A stretch of DNA of 38,985 nucleotides from Bacteroidia bacterium (lineage in GTDB: Bacteria; Bacteroidota; Bacteroidia; Cytophagales; Cyclobacteriaceae), in contig JAENVX010000083.1 in NCBI GenBank assembly GCA_016650355.1, positions 1 to 38,985 of the forward strand, read 5' to 3'. How positions within the stretch are numbered: the first letter of the stretch is position 1; each line of letters opens with the position of its first letter. Below are positions 1 through 8,662 of this stretch, piece by piece. A model generated the notes under the pieces. That model made no database searches. It had not been told where the DNA came from and saw only the letters and a list, made by a program, of their open reading frames with translations. The translations under genes and the position numbers were made by a program.

Positions 1-76
1 CATCAAAACAATCAATAAAAGGGGTATCACTTCCGTATTGAAAGAGGCGAAGGCAAAAGGAGTATTCACCGAATAA
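1..76 (+). CDS. rpmB: 50S ribosomal protein L28 (bL28), C-terminal fragment
   Basis: Only the last 24 codons are in the window, read in the frame beginning at base 2 and ending in TAA at 74-76. The visible tail contains IKTINKRGITSVLKEAK, which matches the C-terminal end of bL28, a protein of the large ribosomal subunit. The gene order L28, L33, DUF4295, FtsY that follows is the usual one in Bacteroidota and supports the call. The start lies upstream of the window, so nothing can be said about its promoter. Confidence 0.85.
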   Translation, partial: IKTINKRGITSVLKEAKAKGVFTE

Positions 77-88
77 TATCTAATAGCA

Positions 89-271
89 ATGGCAAAGAAA
101 GGAAATAGAATACAGGTGATTTTGGAGTGCACAGAACACAAAAACAGCGGGCTTCCAGGAATGAGTCGTCACATTACAACCAAAAATCGCAAGAACACCA
201 CCGAACGGATTGAACTTAAAAAGTACAATCCGGTGATGAAAAAATATACTCTACACAAAGAAATTAAATAA
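89..271 (+). CDS. rpmG: 50S ribosomal protein L33 (bL33)
   Basis: A 60-residue basic protein beginning MAKKGNRIQVILECTEHK, the typical start of bL33, a small protein of the large ribosomal subunit near the E site. Length is normal for Bacteroidota. Of the zinc-binding cysteines found in some L33 proteins only Cys14 is present, so this is the zinc-free (C-minus) type. It starts 12 bases after the rpmB stop and ends 2 bases before the next start, so the three small genes are surely co-transcribed. Confidence 0.95.
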   Translation: MAKKGNRIQVILECTEHKNSGLPGMSRHITTKNRKNTTERIELKKYNPVMKKYTLHKEIK

Positions 272-273
272 CC

Positions 274-429
274 ATGGCAAAGAAAGTTGTTGCTTCCCTT
301 AAGAAAACCGATGGCAAAAGCTTTGCTAAGGTAATCCGTGCTGTAAGGTCTGAGAAGACAGGTGCATATACCTTTCGTGAAGAAATTATGCCTGCTGAGC
401 TAGTGAAAGAAGCGTTGGCAAGGAAATAA
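274..429 (+). CDS. DUF4295 family small ribosome-associated protein
   Basis: A 51-residue lysine-rich protein, starting MAKKVVASLKKTDGKSFAKV and containing VRSEKTGAYTFREEIM. This is the pattern of the DUF4295 family, found in Bacteroidota directly behind rpmB-rpmG. It starts 2 bases after the L33 stop. Its position, size and charge point to a ribosomal protein; I recall that a Flavobacterium ribosome structure assigned a protein of this kind to the large subunit (named bL38), but I cannot verify that here. The gene is short enough to be missed by size-limited gene calling. Confidence 0.88.
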   Translation: MAKKVVASLKKTDGKSFAKVIRAVRSEKTGAYTFREEIMPAELVKEALARK

Positions 430-453
430 TTCTTGTTGTCTTCAAAAAATTTG

Positions 454-476
454 AAGTCCCTTTCGGGACTTTTTTT
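454..476 (+). terminator. Rho-independent terminator of the rpmB-rpmG-DUF4295 operon
   Basis: A perfect 7-bp stem, AAGTCCC at 454-460 and GGGACTT at 465-471, encloses a TTTC loop and runs into a T tract ending at 476. It lies 25 bases after the DUF4295 stop and 38 bases before the ftsY ATG. It therefore separates the ribosomal operon from ftsY, or attenuates read-through into it. Confidence 0.8.
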
Positions 477-513
477 ATTCCATCGCAATTGCTCAATTTC
501 AAAAGTCCAAACT

Positions 514-1473
514 ATGTCCATCTTAAGTAGTCTATTTTCCAAAGAAAAAAAGGAGACGCTCAACGAAGGCCTTCAAAAGACCAATGAGAGTTTTTTCGGC
601 AAACTGGGTAAAGCCCTGGTTGGAAAGTCTACTGTAGATGAAGAGGTGTTAGACAACTTAGAAGAAATTCTTATCTCTTCGGATGTTGGTGTAGATACAA
701 CTTTAAAAATTATTGGCCGCGTTCAGGCCCGGGTTGCCCGGGATAAATACTTGGGAACCGCTGAACTTGACAAGATTTTAAAAGAAGAGATTGCTGCCCT
801 ACTTTCCGAAAACCAATCAAACGATACTCCGGATTTTGAAACACCATCAGACAAAAAGCCATATATATTAATGGTAGTTGGTGTAAACGGAGTAGGTAAA
901 ACCACCACCATTGGAAAACTTTCAGCTCAGTTTAAGAAGAAAGGAAAATCTGTTTTGTTAGGTGCGGCAGATACATTCCGTGCAGCAGCCGTGCAACAAT
1001 TAAAACTTTGGGGTGAACGAGTTGACGTTCCGGTAGTGTCATTGGCTGGGAATGCAGATCCTTCAGCGGTTGCATTTGAAGCTGTGAAGCAAGGGGTAGA
1101 AAATGGAGCAGATATCATTATCATAGACACGGCCGGTAGGTTACACACGAAAGTGAACCTGATGGCAGAGCTTTCAAAAATAAAACGTGTTATTCAAAAA
1201 GTAGTGCCAGACGGGCCTCATGATATACTCCTTGTATTAGACGGGAGTACGGGACAGAATGCAATTATGCAAGCACGCGAGTTTACCAAAGCAACAGAGG
1301 TAAGTTGTTTGGCAATAACTAAATTGGACGGCACTGCCAAAGGCGGGGTAGTTATTGGCATCTCAGATGAATTTAAAATTCCAGTAAAGTATATTGGCGT
1401 TGGCGAAAAAGTGGACGACCTTCAGGTATTTAATAAAGTGGAGTTTGTTGACTCTCTCTTTAAAAAAAGATGA
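514..1473 (+). CDS. ftsY: Signal recognition particle receptor FtsY
   Basis: FtsY is the membrane-bound SRP-type GTPase that docks ribosome-SRP complexes at the translocon. From the ATG at 514 the protein is 319 residues: a short charged helical N domain, then the G domain with P-loop GVNGVGKTTT (about residues 123-132), DTAGR (205-209) and TKLDG (269-273). The long acidic A domain of the E. coli protein is absent, as usual in this phylum. The frame is open upstream to a TTG at 433, but that extension would translate the terminator hairpin and has no FtsY similarity, so ATG 514 is chosen. It ends 6 bases from the convergent DUF6048 gene. Confidence 0.96.
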   Translation: MSILSSLFSKEKKETLNEGLQKTNESFFGKLGKALVGKSTVDEEVLDNLEEILISSDVGVDTTLKIIGRVQARVARDKYLGTAELDKILKEEIAALLSENQSNDTPDFETPSDKKPYILMVVGVNGVGKTTTIGKLSAQFKKKGKSVLLGAADTFRAAAVQQLKLWGERVDVPVVSLAGNADPSAVAFEAVKQGVENGADIIIIDTAGRLHTKVNLMAELSKIKRVIQKVVPDGPHDILLVLDGSTGQNAIMQAREFTKATEVSCLAITKLDGTAKGGVVIGISDEFKIPVKYIGVGEKVDDLQVFNKVEFVDSLFKKR

Positions 1474-1479
1474 GCGTCA

Positions 1480-2169
1480 CTACTCGCGTGCTCTGACGGG
1501 TATCTTGAAAAATAGTTGATAGTTGAATCCCCAATAAATTTTCTTTTCAAAAATTCCGTACCCAGGAATATCGTATGGTTGCATCCGACTATAGTTCGTA
1601 GCACGCGGGACAAACTTAAACCGGGCAGTATATCCTACCCAGATCATCTTCCAAATCTTTACTCGGAGCCCTCCCGTAAGTTCCATCCAATGTGCCCTCA
1701 CGCCAGCGTCTGAAGAGGATAGTGGGTCTACAAAATTTTGCAAAAACTCTGAACTGTGATCGAAGGTGGATAGGCCATACCGATATCCTAAAAAAACCAT
1801 GTTACGATCCGGATCTTTCAGTAAGAAATTTACATCTGCACCTACTCGAAAATAATTTCCTGAATTTTCAAAGTCTCCATTTTTTACCTTTAGTTGTTTA
1901 GCCCAGTAGCCATAATCAATCGCCAGGTAATAGCGGTAAAAGTCAACATCAGCATTTACTTCCCAACCACTGAATTTAGAACCTATCTGGCTTGAAATAA
2001 TACTTAATACGTCTGTCCCTAGCCGGACACCCGTTGGCATATAATTAACTTTAACCGTATCAATTTTTTTTTCCTCAACAGGCTCAGCTCCTTTATCTGC
2101 CTTCTTTTCCTGGGCATCTAAAGAGATGGTTAAACCAACAATAAATAATATGCTATAGAAATATTTCAA
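1480..2169 (-). CDS. DUF6048 family outer-membrane beta-barrel protein
   Basis: A 229-residue protein with a Sec signal peptide (hydrophobic stretch in residues 5-19, ending LDAQ), a charged linker rich in Lys and Glu (21-36), and then alternating amphipathic strands rich in Tyr, Trp and Phe, ending in a strand-like segment. I recognise it as DUF6048, a Bacteroidota family of unknown function predicted to form an outer-membrane barrel. Its start overlaps the end of the upstream DUF6452 gene by 17 bases, so the two are translationally linked. Function unknown. Confidence 0.75.
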   Translation of the reverse strand: MKYFYSILFIVGLTISLDAQEKKADKGAEPVEEKKIDTVKVNYMPTGVRLGTDVLSIISSQIGSKFSGWEVNADVDFYRYYLAIDYGYWAKQLKVKNGDFENSGNYFRVGADVNFLLKDPDRNMVFLGYRYGLSTFDHSSEFLQNFVDPLSSSDAGVRAHWMELTGGLRVKIWKMIWVGYTARFKFVPRATNYSRMQPYDIPGYGIFEKKIYWGFNYQLFFKIPVRARE

Positions 2170-2602
2170 GGTTACTTTTAACAGTGGTCAACAGTACAGA
2201 AGAGGTAACTCGCGTTTTATCAAAATTGGTTTTAGGTACTGCAAGATCAAGTTGATAAAGATAGGCACCACAATCTATCGAAATTACTCGCGTTTGATTT
2301 CTATATGACACACGGAGCGTATCAGAAACAGATTGAGATTTTTCATTGTAATTAAAAATTATAGTAGTAATGGAATCCTTTATTTGGAGGGGAATCTCTA
2401 TTTTGCCTAGTGGTGCATTTGTATAGAGATTATCGGGTGTCTTCAGTTCTCGAATGGAGATAAACGTCACAGTGGTATCCTTGCCCAAGGTTTTACCCTT
2501 TAGCGTTATCTTCAAGATATTGGTATTGTTCAACAGGCAATCTGTTTGTTCAAAACAACTGAAAAAGATTAACACCATCAGAATAAACAAAACCGCTCTC
2601 AA
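2153..2602 (-). CDS. DUF6452 family putative lipoprotein
   Basis: About 149 residues: a short hydrophobic leader ending FFSC (a loose lipobox), then a beta-rich domain with the ending typical of DUF6452. The frame is open from a TTG at 2623, but that TTG is the last three bases of a good -7 promoter element (2621-2628), so it cannot lie within the message. The next in-frame start is TTG at 2602 (leader LRAVLFILMVLIFFSC). An ATG further in would leave too little leader. It is paired with DUF6048 downstream, an arrangement I recall as recurrent in the phylum. Probably envelope-associated; function unknown. Confidence 0.7.
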   Translation of the reverse strand: MRAVLFILMVLIFFSCFEQTDCLLNNTNILKITLKGKTLGKDTTVTFISIRELKTPDNLYTNAPLGKIEIPLQIKDSITTIIFNYNEKSQSVSDTLRVSYRNQTRVISIDCGAYLYQLDLAVPKTNFDKTRVTSSVLLTTVKSNLEIFL

Positions 2603-2620
2603 ATCAGAATTATTAAGCTG

Positions 2621-2648
2621 CAAATATAGTTTTTGATCACCCCTCCAA
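2621..2648 (-). promoter_or_regulatory. Promoter of the DUF6452-DUF6048 pair
   Basis: On the minus strand TTG (2646-2648) is followed after 17 bases by TATATTTG (2621-2628), matching the Bacteroidota housekeeping consensus TAnnTTTG at -7. Transcription would begin just downstream, giving a very short leader before the TTG start at 2602. It stands back to back with the rimO promoter. Confidence 0.55.
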
Positions 2649-2653
2649 CGGTC

Positions 2654-2681
2654 TTTCGGGGCGGTATTTTTCGTAATTTTG
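2654..2681 (+). promoter_or_regulatory. Promoter of rimO
   Basis: TAATTTTG at 2674-2681 fits the -7 element TAnnTTTG. A weak -33 element, TTTC at 2654-2657, lies 16 bases upstream. The predicted transcript has a leader of roughly 12-15 bases before the TTG start at 2700. Confidence 0.45.
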
Positions 2682-2699
2682 AGGGCTTAAAAAAAGAAA

Positions 2700-4022
2700 T
2701 TGAAAACGAGGGGACTCAAAAAGACAAAAGTCAACATTGTTACATTAGGTTGCTCCAAAAATCTGGTAGATTCTGAGGTGCTTTTGACTCAACTACGCGG
2801 CAATGGAATTGATGTAATTCATGAATCAAAAAAAGATGACGCCAATATAGTGGTCATTAACACATGCGGCTTCATTGACAACGCTAAGCAAGAATCAATA
2901 GACACAATTTTACGATATGTGGACGCAAAGGAAGAAGGTCTTGTGGAGAAGGTATACGTTACCGGTTGCTTGTCTCAACGGTACAAGGATGATCTTGAAA
3001 AAGAAATTCCACAGGTAGATGCCTGGTTCGGCACCCGTGATCTATCTCGCTTGCTCAAGCAATTGAATGCCAACTATAAACACGAATTGGTTGGAGAGAG
3101 AATATTGACTAACCCAAGTCATTTTGCTTATCTTAAAATATCTGAAGGTTGCGACAGACCGTGTTCATTTTGTGCGATCCCTTTAATGCGAGGCGGTCAT
3201 ATCTCGCGCCCAATAGAGGAACTTGTTTTAGAAGCCAAAAACCTTGCGAAGAACGGGACGAAAGAACTTCTCCTAATCGCACAGGATTCTACCTACTACG
3301 GGCTTGATCTTTATAAAAAGAGAAATCTTGCTGAATTATTAAAACATTTGTCTGATGTGGAGGGTATTGAATGGATCCGTCTGCATTATGCCTTTCCAAC
3401 TGGCTTCCCAACAGACGCACTTGATGTAATGGCTGAACGATCGAATATCTGTAAGTACCTAGATATCCCGTTGCAACATGGCTCTTCGCGAATGCTTAAG
3501 CTTATGCGAAGAGGAACTACGCGTGAAAAGACAGAACAACTTCTTCAAACTTTAAGAGAAAAAGTACCGGGCATCGCTATCCGCACAACCCTTATAGCGG
3601 GTCACCCAGGTGAAACTGATGAAGACTTTAACGAAATGATGGGTTTTGTCGAACGCTCACGTTTTGATAGACTTGGAGTATTCTCTTATTCACATGAAGA
3701 AAATACGCACTCCCATTCTATGGAAGATAATATTCCCGCTGACATTAAACAAGAACGTGTAGATGCGATAATGGAATTACAGCAAGGTATCTCATTTGAA
3801 CTAAACCAAGCCAAAATAGGCAGATCATTCAAAACATTAATCGACCGGAAAGAAGGAAGGGCTTTTGTTGGTCGCACCGAATTTGATTCCCCTGAAGTAG
3901 ACAATGAAGTGATCATTGAAAGCCAAGAAAATTATCTTAGAATTGGTGATTTTACAACTGTAAAGATCCATTCCGCTACTGAGTTTGACTTAACAGGGAA
4001 GCCATCTTTGCTGTTTGTGTAA
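2700..4022 (+). CDS. rimO: Ribosomal protein S12 methylthiotransferase RimO
   Basis: RimO is a radical-SAM enzyme that adds a methylthio group to the conserved aspartate of ribosomal protein S12. The 440-residue protein has all three parts in order: an N-terminal MTTase domain with Cys18 (TLGCSKN), Cys56 (INTCGF) and Cys90 (VTGCLSQRY) for one 4Fe-4S cluster; a radical-SAM core with CDRPCSFC (Cys151, 155, 158) for the second; and a C-terminal TRAM domain. TLGCSKNLVDSE is specific for RimO rather than MiaB. The start is TTG, supported by the usual N-terminus MKTRGLKK and by the promoter just upstream. Confidence 0.96.
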   Translation: MKTRGLKKTKVNIVTLGCSKNLVDSEVLLTQLRGNGIDVIHESKKDDANIVVINTCGFIDNAKQESIDTILRYVDAKEEGLVEKVYVTGCLSQRYKDDLEKEIPQVDAWFGTRDLSRLLKQLNANYKHELVGERILTNPSHFAYLKISEGCDRPCSFCAIPLMRGGHISRPIEELVLEAKNLAKNGTKELLLIAQDSTYYGLDLYKKRNLAELLKHLSDVEGIEWIRLHYAFPTGFPTDALDVMAERSNICKYLDIPLQHGSSRMLKLMRRGTTREKTEQLLQTLREKVPGIAIRTTLIAGHPGETDEDFNEMMGFVERSRFDRLGVFSYSHEENTHSHSMEDNIPADIKQERVDAIMELQQGISFELNQAKIGRSFKTLIDRKEGRAFVGRTEFDSPEVDNEVIIESQENYLRIGDFTTVKIHSATEFDLTGKPSLLFV

Positions 4023-4097
4023 ATTCCTAAACAATATTTTTTTACCAACGTTATTGCGACATGAATCAGAAATTTGTAATCTTTAGTTGTTGTTGAT

Positions 4098-5693
4098 ATG
4101 CGGACTCACAAGCTACCCTTTGCCAATACGCATGCCTTCTCCTCATTTTTTTTAGATTATATCCACCAAAAGGAATCGTTACAAAAATTTATCAACCGCT
4201 TTCCTACGCCTGAGAATTTCTTGCCCCAAATACAAGAAAAGGAATCGACATTTCCCGATCAAAATCGCCAGGTTTTGACAGCAACACTAAAAGAACAATA
4301 CATAGGATTAGTTGTTACCGAATCCGTAACTAATAATATTTCTTCGCTTGCCAAGAGAAAAACATTTACAATTACCACGGGTCATCAACTTAATATTTTT
4401 ACTGGCCCGCTATATTTCATTTACAAAATAATCACTGTTATCAATGCTTGTAAAAAGCTGAAATCAGTTTATCCCGATTATCATTTTGTACCTGTATATT
4501 GGATGGCTTCGGAAGATCATGACTTTGAAGAAATACAATACTTTAAGCTGTATGGAAAAAAGTACATATGGAATACTGACCAGAAAGGTGCCGTAGGGAG
4601 GTTTAACACCAATGGTATCGAATCATTATACACTGACATTCCGGGGGATATTTCGATTTTCAAAAATGCTTATTCTAAAAATAAAACACTTGCTGCTGCT
4701 GTTCGGCATTATGTCAATGAACTATTTGGCAAGGAAGGTGTGGTGGTGGTGGATGCCGATCACCGATCGTTAAAAACATTATTTAAAGATGTTATTCAAG
4801 ACGATCTTTTTCAAAACTCTTCCAAAAATTTAGTAGAAGAGAGAAACAAACAACTGGAATCACTCGGGTATCATACTCAGGTTTTTGTTCGTGACATTAA
4901 TTTTTTTTACCTCGGAAATGGGTTGCGCAGTAGGCTTGAAAAAACTAATGGTAAATTTAATATTGTTGATACAGACATTGAGTTTACGCCAGAAAAAATC
5001 AAACAGCTTGTTGAGAAGGAACCAGAAAAGTTTAGTCCTAATGTTATTCTACGTCCTTTATACCAGGAAATGATTTTGCCTAACTTGGCCTATGTGGGAG
5101 GCCCAGCTGAAGTAACCTACTGGCTTCAACTAAAGGGGGTCTTTGATCATTTTAAAGTTCCTTTTCCTATGTTGATGCCACGCAACTTCGCCCTGGTTAT
5201 GGATGCGCCCACTTCGAGAAAATTCGATAAAATCGAACTAGAGTTTAAAGATCTTTTTGAAGATAAGCATTACATTTTCAATCACTGGTTTGCTAAGCAC
5301 AACACGCTCAATTTATCCTTAATGAAAGAGGTTGAAACTATCCAACAGTTTTGGACAGGAATAAAAGACCGAGCTAGTCGTATCGATCCAACACTCAATC
5401 AATTTGTAGCCGCTGAAGCCAAACGAAATCTCAAAGGTCTCAAAAAAATTGAACAAAAATTCTGGAGAGCTGAAAAGCGTAAACAGGTTGATAAACTTCA
5501 TCAAATTGAAACTGTAAAAGACTCCTTGTTTCCGGGTGGGGGGTTGCAAGAGCGTACTGATAATTTTTTAAATTTCTATCAACAAGACCCAAAGTTTATT
5601 CAAAAACTGATTGACTTACTTGATCCCTTTGATTATCAATTTAATATTTTTCAATACATCTCTCCAATAGCACCTAAAGAGAAGAAGAAATAA
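4098..5693 (+). CDS. bshC: Bacillithiol biosynthesis cysteine-adding enzyme BshC
   Basis: BshC adds cysteine to glucosaminyl-malate, the last step of bacillithiol synthesis (a low-molecular-weight thiol that replaces glutathione). The 531-residue length is normal. Family motifs are TTGHQLNIFTGPLYFIYKI (about residues 94-112), YWMASEDHDFEE (about 134-145) and YVGGPAEVTYW (about 331-341), followed by a C-terminal coiled coil. The glycosyltransferase BshA and deacetylase BshB are not in the window. The next gene starts within 20 bases, so both probably share a transcript. Confidence 0.94.
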   Translation: MRTHKLPFANTHAFSSFFLDYIHQKESLQKFINRFPTPENFLPQIQEKESTFPDQNRQVLTATLKEQYIGLVVTESVTNNISSLAKRKTFTITTGHQLNIFTGPLYFIYKIITVINACKKLKSVYPDYHFVPVYWMASEDHDFEEIQYFKLYGKKYIWNTDQKGAVGRFNTNGIESLYTDIPGDISIFKNAYSKNKTLAAAVRHYVNELFGKEGVVVVDADHRSLKTLFKDVIQDDLFQNSSKNLVEERNKQLESLGYHTQVFVRDINFFYLGNGLRSRLEKTNGKFNIVDTDIEFTPEKIKQLVEKEPEKFSPNVILRPLYQEMILPNLAYVGGPAEVTYWLQLKGVFDHFKVPFPMLMPRNFALVMDAPTSRKFDKIELEFKDLFEDKHYIFNHWFAKHNTLNLSLMKEVETIQQFWTGIKDRASRIDPTLNQFVAAEAKRNLKGLKKIEQKFWRAEKRKQVDKLHQIETVKDSLFPGGGLQERTDNFLNFYQQDPKFIQKLIDLLDPFDYQFNIFQYISPIAPKEKKK

Positions 5694-5711
5694 AAGTTGA
5701 ATTGTCTAATA

Positions 5712-6278
5712 GTGACAAAATCAGAACTACGGAAATTGTACCTTCAAAAACGCCTTTCTCTCTCAGACGAAGAGTACGGCAGCTATAATCTTCAAATTTC
5801 TGATCTTTTCTTCTCCAATTTCGTCATCGCTTCAAAAGATATTATCCATTCCTATATACCCATTGAGAAAAATAAAGAGCCCAACACGTGGTTGATTATT
5901 AATCGGATAAAAATGGATTATCCTGCTGCCCATATTTCCATTCCCAGGGTAAAAAACAATCAGTTGGAAAATCTATACTTTGAAGAATCGGATGTGTTGA
6001 AAATAAACTCGTGGGATATTCTTGAGCCCACGCAAGGTGAAATCACCCCAAACAATAAAATTGATTTGGTACTCATTCCGTTACTTGCTTTCGATAAAGC
6101 AGGAAATAGGGTCGGTTATGGAAAAGGATTTTATGATCAATTCCTAAAAGAATGCTCTCCAACTTGTAAAAGAGTGGGATTGTCATTCTTTGAACCTACT
6201 GAACGAATTGACGACATTAATCAATACGATGTTAAGCTAACTCATTGTATCTCTCCTGAAAGAGTGTACACCTTTTAA
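5712..6278 (+). CDS. 5-formyltetrahydrofolate cyclo-ligase
   Basis: Converts 5-formyl-THF to 5,10-methenyl-THF using ATP, returning an inhibitory folate to the one-carbon pool. The C-terminal substrate/ATP motif GNRVGYGKGFYDQF is intact, with PLLAFDKAG before it. The protein is about 188 residues from GTG 5712, which gives the family-like start VTKSELRKLY. A TTG at 5697 would add five residues and cannot be excluded. It lies 3-18 bases behind bshC. Its stop codon overlaps the stop of the convergent 6275-8662 gene inside the same TTAA. Confidence 0.9.
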   Translation: MTKSELRKLYLQKRLSLSDEEYGSYNLQISDLFFSNFVIASKDIIHSYIPIEKNKEPNTWLIINRIKMDYPAAHISIPRVKNNQLENLYFEESDVLKINSWDILEPTQGEITPNNKIDLVLIPLLAFDKAGNRVGYGKGFYDQFLKECSPTCKRVGLSFFEPTERIDDINQYDVKLTHCISPERVYTF

Positions 6279-8662
6279 TTTTTAGGTCGTCCAAAAACAA
6301 CTTCCACATCGCTAACCTTAGAGAAAGGCCGTCCATCTGTTGTAATGCCTTCAATCTTTATTTGCAAAGGGCCGATATCATCTGACGCATAGAAACTGAA
6401 AGATGCCTTTCCGCGTACATCAGCTTTTAGCGAAGTATTCCAATAAAGCGTAGAACGAAAATCCGGCATGTGTGTATTTGATTTAATTGAATAATCGGGA
6501 GATCGAAATTCGATAGATTTACTTAAGCCGTCAACTAATATGATACTGCTTTGCTTAGTTAGGTTATCGTTATCTGGCTTCTTTGTCTGAATAAGTAGCA
6601 TTCCATTCCTTCCCATTGCTCCAAAGCGTTGCAATTTGTTAATATCTTTTACAAGTTTTACGGTAAGAACTTTGGAAGGATTGAGACTTAAAAGATAGGG
6701 AGTATTTTTTGTCATCACTCCATCGATTACGTAAAGGGGATCTCCTGTCGCGATTACATTAGGATCTGAAAGTGTTACGCGAACAATCGATTTGCCACCA
6801 ACTTTTCTGTGGCGCACAGAAGGAATTACTTCTCGAAGCAATTCCTCCATGGTTGGAAAAATAACATACTCCTCTACATCTATTGAAATATCGACACCAA
6901 ACATTTCCTCCTCAAACTCAATATTGGGATTGGAAAGGTTTGAACTATCCCGTTGAACAACATCTGTGTAAAAAGAGAATGAATCGTCTATTAATCTTTT
7001 CTTAGACTTAAAATCTCCATACAAATCAGTGTTCTCTCCTACTTCAAATTGTAACGCCCTCTGTGTGACCAAGGTATCCTTGTAAACATATAGTTCCGCG
7101 GTACTTATTTCCCTTTTCTTTAATTCCATTTGGTAGAAAAGGCGATCCCTGCCCCAGAAATCAAACAAAAAAGGCAGATCGAAATTTCCGCGTTTTGTTG
7201 TATAGACTTCATATCCCATCATTTGATCTTGTAAAAAGACATTAATAAGCGTTGAATCTGGTACAGGGTTACCGGTGCTCTTATCCAAGGCAATCCCCTC
7301 TATAGTTAGCATATTTCTAAATCCATACTTCATTTCTGCCTTTGTAAATGACAAAACATCTAACCATCGAAAGCGATTCCACTTTCTAGTAATCATATAA
7401 TTATCTATGGTAGAATCCCAAAGTTTATCTGATCGTTCGGCAGTGAAAGGAAATGGATCATAAGGGTTGAGAAAATCCTGGAACAAAATCTCCTCTTTAG
7501 TGGTCGACATTTCGCCTTGATTATCAAATAGCTTTTTATTGGTAACAGAAACGGTCAGATCGCTCTTTATTGGGTTGCCTAACTCATCTTTTAAGGAAAG
7601 GTTAACAGCAATTTTCTCCCTTGAGCCATAGACATACTTTTCAGTTGAAATGTTAACCTGGATTTCTGATTGGTCTTTGATATATATCAGCCGTTCAGCC
7701 AAGACTTTACCTTTACTATTTATTACGGATATCTGTGATACACCAAAAGGAAATTTTTTATGTGGTAACTGAATTTGAAGAGATTCCTTATCCTCCAGCT
7801 CAAAAGGGACAGAATAATTTAATTTGCTCTGCGCGACTACAATTAAATATAATTCTTGCGACCTCAAGACCGACTTAATGGGAGCCGTTACCAAAAGGTT
7901 CAAAGTTTCTCCGTTTACACCTTGTGTTACTGACAATGCTATCCCATCTAAAATTGCGACAGGCAAACTGTGGAGTTGAGTTTGACCTACTATTTTGGCG
8001 TAATATGATTTACCACGCTCTGGTTCAATCATAAAAAATCCTAAGCCTTTTTCATCTAAATTAAATTCGGACACGACTTGATTTTTATTGTCAATAATCT
8101 GTCCTTCACTTCTGCCTAATGAACGCACCACCACTTTACTAGAAATTCCTTCGATCAAATTTCCCCCCTCCGGGTGAAATGTAAACAGATTGTTCGCAGG
8201 TGGTGGAATTGGAATAATCTGCTCCTGCCCCGTTATGATAATGGATTTGGTATAAAAATAGTCCGGGCTAAAATTTTTCATCCAGTCACTATAAGCCCTG
8301 AACAAATAAATGCCCGGAGTTATGCCCCTTGAAAGAATTACCTGATTTGCCCCAACCCCATCACGTACACTAAAACTTTGGCGTAGCACAATTTTTCCTT
8401 CCTGATCAATAATATCTAAATACAGAATTTGCTTACCTGCTATTGGGCGAAGATCATCTGTAAGAAAATGTGCTTTATAAAAGGCAGTGTCTCCTGGCGC
8501 GTATTTGTCCTGGTTGAAGAAAAGGTACACTTTAACCTGCTGATTCCTTTTATTGTAGTTTTCAAATTTTTGAGTTAGCTCCTCGATAAATCCATCCTCA
8601 ATCCAAACGAAGGATGTTAGTAAAAACATAATTATAAAAAAAAGTGAACCCTTATTTTTCAT
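6275..8662 (-). CDS. Exported macroglobulin (MG2)-like protein with C-terminal TonB plug-like domain
   Basis: About 795 residues. A signal peptide (residues 1-20) is followed by a macroglobulin-type domain resembling MG2 (VKVYLFFNQDKYAPGDTAFY, then ITPGIYLFRAYSDWM), further beta-sandwich modules, a carboxypeptidase-regulatory-like segment (LTIEGIALDKSTGNPVPDS), and near residues 620-705 a plug-like module with PLYVIDGVM and GRNGMLLIQTKK. No beta-barrel follows, so it cannot itself be a TonB transporter. ATG 8662 overlaps the upstream stop as ATGA; a TTG six bases earlier is in frame but less likely. It is the third gene behind a TonB receptor and a DUF4249 lipoprotein. Function unknown; likely periplasmic or surface-exposed. 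Confidence 0.8.
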   Translation of the reverse strand: MKNKGSLFFIIMFLLTSFVWIEDGFIEELTQKFENYNKRNQQVKVYLFFNQDKYAPGDTAFYKAHFLTDDLRPIAGKQILYLDIIDQEGKIVLRQSFSVRDGVGANQVILSRGITPGIYLFRAYSDWMKNFSPDYFYTKSIIITGQEQIIPIPPPANNLFTFHPEGGNLIEGISSKVVVRSLGRSEGQIIDNKNQVVSEFNLDEKGLGFFMIEPERGKSYYAKIVGQTQLHSLPVAILDGIALSVTQGVNGETLNLLVTAPIKSVLRSQELYLIVVAQSKLNYSVPFELEDKESLQIQLPHKKFPFGVSQISVINSKGKVLAERLIYIKDQSEIQVNISTEKYVYGSREKIAVNLSLKDELGNPIKSDLTVSVTNKKLFDNQGEMSTTKEEILFQDFLNPYDPFPFTAERSDKLWDSTIDNYMITRKWNRFRWLDVLSFTKAEMKYGFRNMLTIEGIALDKSTGNPVPDSTLINVFLQDQMMGYEVYTTKRGNFDLPFLFDFWGRDRLFYQMELKKREISTAELYVYKDTLVTQRALQFEVGENTDLYGDFKSKKRLIDDSFSFYTDVVQRDSSNLSNPNIEFEEEMFGVDISIDVEEYVIFPTMEELLREVIPSVRHRKVGGKSIVRVTLSDPNVIATGDPLYVIDGVMTKNTPYLLSLNPSKVLTVKLVKDINKLQRFGAMGRNGMLLIQTKKPDNDNLTKQSSIILVDGLSKSIEFRSPDYSIKSNTHMPDFRSTLYWNTSLKADVRGKASFSFYASDDIGPLQIKIEGITTDGRPFSKVSDVEVVFGRPKN

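Noticed and set aside
433..513. N-terminal extension of ftsY from a TTG
   Set aside because: It would translate the terminator hairpin at 454-476 and has no FtsY similarity; ATG 514 gives a normal FtsY.
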